DNA of 64,000 nt, taken from NCBI GenBank assembly GCA_964017045.1, contig OZ024794.1, positions 31,786,315 to 31,850,314 of the forward strand, read 5' to 3'. The notes beneath the pieces were generated by a model. That model was not told the origin of the DNA and ran no database searches. It saw only the letters and a program-made list of their open reading frames with translations. The translations under genes and the position numbers were made by a program. This DNA is from Omphiscola glabra. Lineage: Eukaryota > Mollusca > Gastropoda > Lymnaeidae. This document shows positions 13,101 through 25,400 of this stretch, piece by piece (position 1 is the stretch's first letter; the number at the start of each line of letters is the position of its first letter).

Positions 13101-13344
13101 GAAGGCATCAGCATAAATGTTGTAGTTGTAATAAATGCGACCTTCTGCATGGATTCTCAAACTGGGCTAAATGTATCACTAATGATAATAACGTTGCTAT
13201 AATCAGTACACATGTAACACAAAGACAGAGACATATGTAGGCATCAATTCTGAACTACAAAATGTTTACGGAAGGGTACATACATTTCAAAAGTTAGTTT
13301 AGATGGTATCGTTTTCGAAAAGTTTGAGAGTGCATGGCCTAATG
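10176..13344. other. Spacer between copies A and B
   Basis: No coding exon recognised. It holds CA/TG microsatellites (about 10590-10604 and 10733-10745), C and G homopolymers, and scattered repeat-like sequence (for example around 12000-12320). From about 12600 the sequence is the same 5' flank that precedes copy D from about 38860, so the duplicated unit begins near there. Confidence 0.6.
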
Positions 13345-13355
13345 TAAATAAAAGG
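13345..13355 (+). promoter_or_regulatory. TATA-like box upstream of copy B
   Basis: TAAATAAAAGG lies 61 nt before the copy B ATG. The same string lies 62 nt before the copy D ATG, inside flanks conserved between the two units. This spacing would give a 5' UTR of about 30 nt. Both the box and the start site are inferred. Confidence 0.5.
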
Positions 13356-13405
13356 AGCGTGTGCTGGGACGAGCCATTTTAGTTATTTGAAAGTTACGAC
13401 CAAGT

Positions 13406-16400
13406 ATGTTAACGCTAAGGGTGTACGTCGCCCTTGCCTCCCTCTGTGTGTGGGGCGTCCACGGCGCCACAGAGCTGCTGCAGAATCCTGGCTTTGAGAA
13501 TGGCATCAGCAACTGGCTTCACGATGGCTTCACGATGACCGCTGATACGTCACAGAAACACGGAGGGACCACATCCGCTAAATGTACAGGAAGGTCGGTA
13601 AAACATATTTCATTGTAACCTCTTAGCGGGTTTCGTGTTGAATTATTATTATTATTAGTTGGTTTTATATAGCGCAGTACCCCAGCCTAGGGCTATCCTC
13701 ACTGCACTTCACATAAAAATTAGCAATTACAGAAACGCATACATTTAAATACAACAATTGGTGAAAAGCTGGACCTCACCTACCCATGTACGCTGGGTTT
13801 TCTTTATAAGATCTTATTGCAAACATTATGGACTTGAAATTTGTTTTTTACCCATTGTTACCAAGAACTTAAAAATGAAATAATTTTTTATTTTAATTGT
13901 TTATTTGTTGTTAAACGATCATGCCTTAAGTATCATAGTCAAAACGTTACGGTAATTTTTTCGTCTTTATTACGGATTATTTACAAGAATTTCAAGTAAA
14001 TGAAATTAGTTCCAGCGTTTTAGTCTTATATTTAGTGTTATATCTACATAGCCCTATTTTCATTGTGCTTAATTTAGCTGTGGCCAGTGTGGACCTAGAG
14101 ACTAGCGTAATCTAAGCCTTTTAAAAAAAATGTGTCCGTATCTTGGCCTTGACCAATTAATCGCTACAACGGACTGAGTTGAGAACCAGATAAATAAGAC
14201 ATAGAATCTCTTAGCATTAATGTAGACCTTGACATCAAAAAGAAAGAGAGAATTAAACATAAAACGCGCATATTAATTTTTGACAGAAATCTGATTTTGG
14301 GGACAAATTGATAAAGAAAATTAACTGATGCAAAATTTGACTTTTTAGCATTTAGGTTTCAGTTTTATAAAAAATATTATTTAAAACCACATTTTGAAAC
14401 CACCGCATGTTGCCGCACAAGTGTTTTAATATGTACTGTCAATTTATCAGGCGCAAAATGTTGAGCATACTTACTAAATTATGGGGTAGCAACTTATTAC
14501 GTCCTCCAAGGGCAATTTCGTTGCGGGGGAGGGGGGAAAGGGTGCTTGTTCCTGTGGGTTCTGGGGGATATTTAATATACCCGAACAGGACGAATCATAC
14601 CAGCGCCCATGACTCTCAACGGTCGACCACAGCGATGTCACGTGTGTGACCGTCTTGCTGCAACACCACTCATTGCTCAGAGTACTTTTGACTCAGTCGA
14701 GTCTCTTTATGCAAGATTAATAATCAAGTTTAAATGCATAGCTACTAAGCAGATTTAAAGAAACGGTAGCTCTCCTCCAGACAAAAATCAAATAATTCCT
14801 TCCACCCACCCTTTTTCCTTTTCATAGAGTCTAGTGATATTTAAATAAATCATGAAACCCTTTCTAAATCCCCCACCTGGCAGATCCCAGAACTGGATGG
14901 GTCCAGCCCAGATGGTCACCGTAAAGCCCGGTGGTCGCTACGCCTTCAGCCTGTGGGTCCGTCTGGTCAGCGACCTCGCGGGTAGCATGTACCAGACAGC
15001 AGCTGTTAAGATCAACTTCAAGTGGAAGGACACAGGTATGTGCGAGGGTTCTTCTGCCCGGGCATTACTTTTTTGTTTTGTTTACAGCAACATTATTTTT
15101 ACAACATTGTTTAAAATGAGATCACAACTTGCGCTTCTGTGCAACTAATAATGAGTCATCTATAATGATACATGTACACGACTTTTCATACGTTCTCAAT
15201 TTTTTTTTAATTTAAAATTTGGTTAAGAGAAAAATCATTGTAAAATTGACTCTCAAAAGGGGTATAAATGCATTTAAGGATTCTTTAAAAATCTCCAAAT
15301 TTAAGAAATATTTGATATTTTCAAATTGATTGTGTTCTAAACTTCTGTTACAATAAAATTTATCCGGACAAAAAGTTTCATTTTGGTTTCGTTGTCATTA
15401 GAGTGAAATCCAACACACACACACAATATTTTTTTTTCTTGGTAAGAAAGAACAAAATTAGCTGCTTTAATGTTTGCAAATGTACACGATTTCTTTCCGA
15501 CCAGGTGCTGACGACTATTTCCCAGTGACCAGTCGAAATTTCATCCGTGCTGCAGATGGCTGGGTACAGGTCGGCGCTGATTTTGTCGTTCCAAACCGAG
15601 GTGATTAACTCCAGTGCCGTTATTTTATGTTTTTTCAGCCCGGGGGGGGGGAAACAAAACTTATCCGGAATGTTAAGTTGTTTAACACTGGAGGAGCCAC
15701 TGTACACAGCATATTAATTGAAACCTGAAAATTTAAGGGGTGGGGGAGGTACCGAAATTAGGTGCCCGATTAACTCCCATCATGTTATACTAGTAATAGC
15801 ACGGCAAAATTGCTGGAAGATTTTTTTTTATAAAATATATCATTTGCGCTTTATACTTACAATATTTCTGAAATGTTAAGCTTGATAAATTGTTTGATAA
15901 ACAAATATTATATCTTACGTGTTTTTATAGTCTTTATAGCATACTTTAAACCAAATGACAGTTTTTTAGTAACTCTGAATGGATGTAAACTAAGCACTAC
16001 ACACTGGATATGATGCGAGATTTGATCAATTTTACGTGGGCTTTCATTATATAGAATATGAGATTCGATCAGTTTAACTTGGGCTATCATTGTATAGGAT
16101 GTGAGATTTGATCAATTTTGAAGTGGTCTTTCATTATATGGAATGTGAGATTTGATCAATTTTGACGTGGTCTTTCAGTATATGAGATGTGAGATTTGAT
16201 CAATTGTGACGTGGTCTTTCATTATATGAGATGTGAGATTTGATCAATTTTGACGTGGTCTTTCATTATATTAGATGTGAGATTTGATCAATTTTGACGT
16301 GGTCTTTCATTATATGAGATGTGAGATTTGATCAATTTTGAAGTGGTCTTTCATTATATGAGATGTGAGATTTGATCAATTGTGACGTGGTCTTTCATCA

Positions 16401-19400
16401 TATGAGATGTGAGATTTGATCCTATTGCTTTCTACAACTAAAGCTCCAACTTACCAGCGTTATTATTTTTCTACTCTATTAGTGCCGTAAAAACCCATGA
16501 CAGGACCCCTAGACTTCGGGCTTCTTGGGGCCCTTGAAAATATAGAATTTTAACTTAAGCAGCATTACCATCATGGCATGGCTAAAGTTTGCATGGACCC
16601 CTGCTCTTTATGGGCCTGTAGGTTTCAGCGATGTACGCTGTAATACGGACTTGGTAATTTCGCAGTTTGCCAGAAGTTTTAAATGTTTATTTATAAATCT
16701 GTCAACCACAATTAATCTTCTCCAACAGTTTAAAATTGCAGCATTATTGCGTCGCTTTGCTTGTTTGTTTTTAAAAAAAAAAAAATCACTATAAATAACT
16801 GTGTACAACATATGCTATTATTCCATATCACCCCCAGAGTACAACTCTGCAAAGATCTACGTGGAAGGATTTGCCGCCAATGTCGAGTACTACGTTGATG
16901 ACGCCACTCTGACGGAAATCCCCGAAAACACGAACTGGAAGGCCGAGGCTGATCAAAGGATTGAGAACCTTAGGAAGAGTAACATTCAGTTTAAGTAAGA
17001 AGTGTCCATATTTTTTAATGATTTTTTTTTTTCAAAAATAACAAAAATGTATTTTTTTTTTTTTGAAGTTCCATTATTTAACTCATAGCGATGATTTATT
17101 TTATAATATTTCCGAATCATTGACTAGTATAATCACTTGGATCACTTATAGTTATTAAACTAATATTTTTTTTCCCTTATTTTTTAAAATACTCTTTATA
17201 TTATCCATTAACTCCCATTAATTATTTTACTACAGTTTTAATGTCGCACCCAATTTGAACACAAATGATCTAAAAGTTCAGGTGAGAACTTACAATTTTC
17301 AATGTTTTTTTTAAAATTCAAAATATCCAGCATTTTAAAAAAATCTGAAACAAATATGAAAATAAGTTAGGTTCTATTCATTTAATATCCATTAAAGCAT
17401 GCAATATAGTTCTATGGGTTTAATATATTTTTATGCATTCAATTATTTTTATGTGTTTAGTATGATTTTGTTTAACACATAATACATCTTTAACAAACAT
17501 TTCTAACCAGAAAATTTGGGGCAGTGGCGTAAAAAAGAGGGATGCGAAGGGGGTGTTCCTTAAATTGTGGGGTGTAAATTTAGGAAAACTCCAGAACAGA
17601 TTCGAAAAAAAACTTTGCCCGCCTCTGGTGGCACCAAACCTATCTATTGAGGTTGGGGGAATGAAAAGACTTCCATACAAATTGTCGATTTGTTGGAAAA
17701 GGGGGGGGGGGTAGCAATGTTATTAAGTCTCCAAATGTTACAATTCATAAAACCTCAAGCTATGATACATTCAATCTAAATCTTAAGTTGCTGCTAATCA
17801 ATCTTTATTCAACTTAAGAAGAAATATGATTAAAATCAATATCAGATCGATCACACCAAGCATCTGTTTGGGTTCGGCTCCCAGATGACCGCCGACTACA
17901 TCGTCAGCCCGGACTTCCGTCAGTTCCAGAACATCGCGTACTACATGTTCAACTGGGCAACGATACAAGAATATAAGTGGCCTTACAACAGGGGGACCAG
18001 GGTAAGTTCATGTTCAACTGGGCCGCGATACCCGAATACAAGTGACCTTAAAACAGGGGGTGTGGTAAGGGCGCTAGGTTGAGTGAATCATCAATAGCGT
18101 ATAACAGAGGGACTATGGTAAGTACATTTCTCAACTGGGCCACTATACAAGAATACAAGTGGCCGTTCCACCCGGGGGAGGGGGGAAGCTAGGTTAAGTG
18201 TGTCATCTATACAAGTGGCCGTGCAACAAATAATTTTTCGACCAGCTTTTCGGCTAGGCTAAAATTTACTATTACCATTAAACTTTTTAGCTTATAAAGT
18301 CACATTATTTTTTAAACAAAATTATATCTTAGTCAATTTATAATCATGAATAAATTTTGATCAAATTTGCAGATATTTTTCAGATACAATTGATACTAAT
18401 CAAAAGCGTGTGTCAAGACATGTCACTATTCATTGTTTTTAGAAACGTTCACTTACACAATCATTAAAAATTGATTTTTGTGGATATTTTTTATTAACTC
18501 CACAGGAAAGGCCAGATTTTTCAGTTGCAGTTGCAGCAACTGACGAACTCAGGAAACATGGGTTGGTAATTTTATGACTCTGGGTGGTATTTTATAAGTG
18601 GACTCCGCAATTTTATTATTAAGTGTTTTGAATAATTTTTTTTTTAATCTTTCAAGGAAAATGGGCTAATGCGATATGAAAATAAGATAAGATAAGATTA
18701 GATAAGATAAAGTTCTTTATGCGAAAACACATTATTTTCGGGTTTATAAGTTTTATTTCCAGTTTAATTATCTTTATATTGTGGAGCATTGGAAATATGT
18801 TTTGACATCGAAATGTGGGAGTGGGAAATGCTTTGAAACCAATGAGGGTCCGTCGCGGTATACATTTTTTTTGGAACCACTGTCCCAAAATTCTAGAAGA
18901 AAAGAATCGGCTAGAGGTCACGGAGCAGGGTTTAAAGTATATGGTGTGAACATTCACCGCTTTGAGTGGTTCAGTACTGGTCTTGTGGACATTTCTAAAG
19001 TAGCATATGTCTCTTAATGAGAATGAGCTTATGATATCGATATTCTCAGTTTAACTAATAATATCCATTTGAAATATTACAGATACATTTTCCCCAATTT
19101 AGAATTTAAAAAAAAACTACAAGGTCTTGACAAAGAAGAGTGATTATTATTTTTTTTTTTACATTATTTAATATAAATCCAACATTCTTGTTACAGTTTC
19201 ACAAAATGTTGCAGTTTAATCCGTTGCTGTCTAGGGTTAACGAATATACTTTGTCACACCAAGGTTCACAATAAAGAACAATAACAGTGTCCAAATTAAA
19301 TTATGTGTTTATTACTATACACTAAACTATACACTCGTTACACAAATATATCTCGCAGTAAAACAGAATACTCAGGCAACAAGCCCTACAATGACTCTAA

Positions 19401-22400
19401 CAAATCTACTATCTCTATTACTACTCTCGACTCTACACTAACTCTAACGATCTACTATGGCTCTACTACTCCTGTCTCTACTACTGGCTCTGGCTCTACT
19501 CTCTGTCAACTACCTCCTGGGTCTACTAACCCAACTACCCAGCTCACAGCTTTTATCCCCTCCGTCTGTTCACCCCCACCCAGCTACACTAATTGCTCAA
19601 CACGAACCAATTTCACCTCTGACCTCACAATCTTGCCCTAACACAACATCTCACAGTCGACACGCCGCCAGACCAGAATTCATTAACGATCCAGGTCGTA
19701 ACAATTCTAAACATGCAGTCTGGTTACTGATTTTTTTTAGTTGAATTCCGGTTAAATTCTTAAGTATTTTGTGTCAAATGAATGCATTTTAAATTAACAT
19801 TAAAATTATGAGGAGTTGTAAAATCGATCACGTGATCATTCATTACAGATTTATTTCGTTTTTTTGTTCTTGACCAGCCTGAACGTTCGTGGTCACTGCA
19901 TGTTCTGGGCAGTTCCAGGCAATCAACCCAGCTACGTTGACCCCATGACTGGCCAGACGCTGAAGGATACAGTGGATGAACACATTAAATACATTACTGG
20001 GGTCACTAAGGGGAAGTGAGTGGAAAACGTCTATAGCTATAATTATTTAGCATTTGGGTTGGATTCATAAAAACTTTCAATTGGGGAAAAAAATGGGGTG
20101 GGGGGGGTCTTCATGTTTGTAACGAAATGTGGCATGGTATGGTGTGGCATCTGATGGTATGGTATGGCATCTGGTGGTATGGTGTAGCATGGGGTGGCAT
20201 TGGGTGATATGGGGATTTCAATGGCATGTAATGCCACATAAATATTTCATTATCCGGGAATACCTGTACATCAACATTACTGTTATATGTCCAGTAGTAC
20301 AGAGTAGGGCATTTTAAAAAAATTCAATACAGGGTTATTTTTGGCCACCATCGCTCAGACATGTCTCGACCGAGATATAGACGTCACCCAGTGAATGTGC
20401 TGTAACTGTTTTCCCTACCCGCCCCTGTCCTGCCTGGGGGAAAAGTTTGTTTACATTTGAATGTGTTCCATTTGTTCTCGAGAATTCCGATATTTGACAC
20501 TATTTCTAGATTGTCTGTACTAGAACGTTCCTATTTAAATCATATATCGAGCCTGCAAGGTTTCTAAGCAGATAGACTTACCGAGACTAACCGAGACATA
20601 GACTACGTAATACTTTTAGATGGATACACGTGACGGTTAAATTATTGTGTGTATAATTCGAGTATTTTACCTTAATTCCACTTTATTATTTTTTCATATA
20701 ATTACGTATTGTTTCGTCTACAAACCAACTGTTAACACAGATTTCATCTTTATAACCATAACAGTACATACAAATTTAAAATAAATATTTCATATCTTTT
20801 TTTTCCTTGGATAAATAAGAATTAACACTTATCGTTATGAATATATATAATATGATATATAATTTATATTTGAATTGATGTGTATGTGTTCATTTCTTCA
20901 ACTTTCAGACTGGCGCACTGGGACGTTGACAATGAACTTCTTCACGGTCATTTCTTCGAGACCAAGACAGGTGACCCCAACTACACCCATCACATGTTCC
21001 AGGCCGTACACGCCGCTGATCCTGCTCCAAAACTATTTCTGAATGATTACAATGTGGTGGCTTTTGGAGAGTCTACATATGTGAGAGCTCTTTTAGGTGT
21101 CCATTCTCTCTTTTACTCTCACTTACTCTCTCTTACTCTCTCTTTCTCTCTCTTTCTCTCTCTCTCTTTTACTCTCTCTCTCTCTCTCCCTCTCTCTCTC
21201 TTACTCTCTCTCTACCTAACGCTGCAGTCCCTCTTCCTCAACTTCTCTTTTACTTTCCAACCCACTGTAGCCCACCCACCCACTCTCTTTCTGTCTCTCT
21301 CTCCTCTCTCTACCCCTCTCACTTTCTGGTTCTCTCACTCTATCTGGTTCTCTCTTACTCAAATTACCCCAAATGACGTATTCATAAAAAAATGTATCCA
21401 TCCAATATGCAGTGCTACTAGCTAAATGCAAAAATCAATTGTTCAAGGTTTTGAAAACATTGAACCAAGGAACTTGAGCTGGAAGAATCGAAAATGAATA
21501 CTGCAAACTAACGATAGTATTTTAGTGTTTAGATGACGTAAATTTCTCTCCATAGGCCTACTTGAGCCAAATTAACGAGTTCAAAGCTGCCAATGTTGGG
21601 CTAGGGGCCGTTGGAGTACAGAGCCATTTTCCGACGTTTCAGGCGCCTGACCCAACCCTGATGAAGGTTGGTCATTATCTGCATTATTGTATAATAAAAT
21701 AGTATGATGTTTGCAGTACCGGCCTAAGAGAAAATTGTGCTATTGGCAAGAGCCAAAAACACCGTCCTTAAAATCATAAATGTTAAGTAATCTATTTTTA
21801 CTGCTAAACAGCAGTTTTCTAAGAAAATTAAAGGTCTCATAATTTTAAATTATGTATTCGAATTATTAGCCACTTTAATTAATTGTTGAAAAAATAGTTT
21901 ACAATTTTCAGTTTAAAACAAATTTTAAAATTGTAAAAATAGATAACTTCTCACGCTTGCAATATGTGAATAGGGGAAAAAAATTATTCACAGAATCGCT
22001 TGGACCTGCTCGCTCAACCTGGTCTCCCCATCTGGATCACTGAGCTGGACTTGTCGGCACATGATGAGAACACACGAGCCGATTGGTGAGTTGAGTTATT
22101 CACATCCAACGAACTGACATTGTAACAGAGGAATATAGATGAACCGTGCGTCCTACTTTCACGCATAGATTTAATTTCAGGCATAAATCAGGGCAGCAAT
22201 GACATACGACCCCAGTGAAAATAGTAAAGCACGGATTGAATATAAACTCTCTGTTCTGTGCCACAACTTTTTCTCGAATTCCTGCCCTTCCTATCTAACC
22301 GAAATTCTCTCTGTCTATTCACCCATTCGACAGCTTCGCGCCTCCGCAGACGAGCGTATTCTTCTGTCCCCAAGACTCGCACAGAAACATACGGTGAAAG

Positions 22401-25400
22401 ATCTTTCTCTTACTGTGCCCCCAAACAATGGAATTCTCTTCCACTACACATCAGAAATATATCAACCATCACAGCCTTTAAAACTGCACTCAAAACACAT
22501 CTCTTTAAACTTTACTATGTAAATTCATATGGAATGGTTGGTTTTTAATTTATATTTTTTAAGTTCATTTTAATTTGTATGTACAGCGTGGTGAGCCCAG
22601 CCCTATGCTGGGGTACCACGCTATTTTATTACCACCCATAATGATAATAATATTCTCTGACCTTTTGTTTTAAGGCCTATATAAATTTGGTCTGTTTAGA
22701 TTGTCCCCGCGCACTCGTTTTCCTCTAAACTTCTGAAATGCCTCTCTGGATTAATTTGTCTAAAAAGAAACATAGTTTCCATCTAATGGTTGTAAGCCAT
22801 GTCTCAGCTATTCGACATACCATTGTTTTTTTACATATTTTTTTAACCTGAAGCTAGACATTACATATTGCCCTACCCATTAGTGTGTATTGGCAATAGG
22901 GTGAGCCAAGGTGCGACTATGGTACATTTGAAAGTTCCCGAGACAAACCCTGTCTCAGTGGTATGATAAGAGATCTGGGAATGATGAGATCTGGGAATGA
23001 TGAGATCTGTGAGATCTGGGAATGATGAGATCAGTGATATCTTTGAATGATAAGATCTGGGAATGATGAGATATGGGAATGATGATATCTGGGAATGATG
23101 AGATCTGTGAGATCTGGGAATGATGAGATCTGTGAGATCTGGGAATGACGAGGTCTGGGAATGATGAGATCTGTGAGATCTGGGAATGATGAGATCAGTG
23201 AGGTCTGGGAAGGATGTGATCTGCGAATGATGAGATCTATGAGATCTGGGAATGATGAGATCTGATAATGATGAGATTTGGGAATGATGAGATTTGGGAA
23301 TGATGAGATTTGGGAATGATGAGATTTGGGAATGATGAGATTTGGGAATGATGGGATCTGGGAATGATGAGATCTGGGAATGATGAGATCTATGAGATCT
23401 TGGAATTATGAGATAATTGAGATCTGGGAATGATGAGATCTGGGAATGATGGGATCTGGGAATGATGACATCTTGGAATGATGAGATCTGTGAGATCTGG
23501 GAATGATGAGATCTTTGAGATCTGGGAATGATGAGATCAGTGAGATCTGGGAATGATGAGATCTGTGAGATCTGGGAATGTTGAACTCTGTGAAATCTGG
23601 GAATCATATCTGTGAGAGCTTAGAATGATGGGATATGGGAGATCTGAGAAAGATCAGATCTTTTAGACCTGGGTTTGTTTAGATCTGTGATATCTGAGAA
23701 TAATGAGATCTGTGAGACCTGGGAATAGTGAGATCTGGGAATAGTGAGATCCTGAAAGGTGAGATCTGTGAATTCTGTGATGGATGAGATCTGTGATATC
23801 AGAGTATTAGATCTAGGAATTATATCGTGCAGAGTAGCGTTAGTGGGACGTGGGGGGTGGCAGAATTTAAAAAAAATAAAAGCATGTTTTTTGTACAAGA
23901 AAATAAACTCAACATTTAATCTCTCACCGTGTCGCCATAAAATTCACATTTATGCGGTTGGCATGCTGGTGTAAGGCGTGGATGTGTTAAGTCCATGTTT
24001 GTTAATTTAAAGGTACGAGACAGCTCTGAGACTCTACTTCAGTCACCCGGCTGTGGAAGGCATCATATTCTGGGGATTCTGGGATCATGACATGGATCCC
24101 GCTATGGCACTTGTCCATGGAAACACGTTTGCGGTTAGTATAGATAATCTTAAGCACATTCGACGTGTCTGTCGTTTACAAGCTGCAGACTTAGAAAATT
24201 TGAAGAATTTAAACACTGATGTAGACACGTACATTTACTTGACATATAAGGCGTGAATTGAGTCTTAATAATAGTCAAATATATTGTTGCAGTAATTATA
24301 TAGTGTCAAGAGGTTCTAGTTACCTCAAAGTAAGCCCAAGTAATTAGTTAAATAGTCATCGGAGGTTCTAGTTACCTCAAAGTAAGCCCAAATGGTTAGT
24401 TAAGCACTCATCGTAGGTTCTAGTTACCTCAAATCATATAGTGTCAACACTGCCAATTTAGAGTGTCCCGAATGTTAACTCTGCCAATGATCGTGTCCAG
24501 AGTGTTGACACTGTACATTTTTTGTGTCCGTAATGATGACTCGGTGAATGTATCTTATCCTGAAAATTTTGACATCGGCAATGTCTGGTGTTCAGAATTT
24601 CATTTCGTCAATTCGTTCCTTACAGCTGGACAAAGCTGGCGAACGTTACCTCCATCTGACCAAACAAGAATGGAGCACGCATGTGAACAGGTCGCTATCT
24701 TCGGGGACGTCGTTCAACATCCGGGGCTTCCAGGGTGACTACGACATCATCGTCTGGTACCAAAACAAGCCAATCAAAATCCATACGTTCCACGTAGACA
24801 AGACCGACACTGTGGTAAACGTGGACGTTTCAGGAGATGGTCGTAAGTACAACGCTTTTAGACCATATCAATAAGGGCGTCCCTCATTAAGGGGGAAAGA
24901 AGTGCTTCCGATGTGAGTCGAATTTCTCCAGGTAGCAAAACTAATTTAGGATATGAAAGTAGTACAAAATCTAAATATTTTTTATTATATTATGTGATTG
25001 TATCGTGGTTGGGGGGGGGGGGGAGGGGGGAGAAAGCGGTTGCTTCCATTATGAGTTAGTGGAAGGACAAAAAACTCCCCTCCCATTTTTTTGGCTTCTT
25101 CTAATTTCCCCACAGGTAACAATATTAGTACAGGAAAGGTTTCTTGGGTGGTGATGTGGGGTTTTAGAGCAAACAAAATATAATACAATAATAACTGTTT
25201 AGCTAACGCTGAGAATTGAAATCCAACCCTCTGGCATGGAATGAGACTCGTTCTTCACGTACAGTCATCCAGATAAAAGACCAAAATTTGAATTGTAAAA
25301 AATTAAAACAAAATAAAAATTGTTATAGGCAGACTAAAATTCACTTTTTTTTAATAATCACAGGATTAGATAACTCGACTTTCTGTAAAGTGTAGAGAGT

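Noticed and set aside
20880..21425. A single 181-codon gene reading through the exon 9 donor
   Set aside because: Only the exon 9 part is conserved in amino acids. The remainder is the CT-repeat tract, and a good GTGAGA donor with matching phase follows TAT.
22873..23607. 244-codon minus-strand frame rich in IIPRSH repeats
   Set aside because: It is a translation of the GATCTGGGAATGATGA minisatellite inside an intron; there is no start context, domain or conservation in D.
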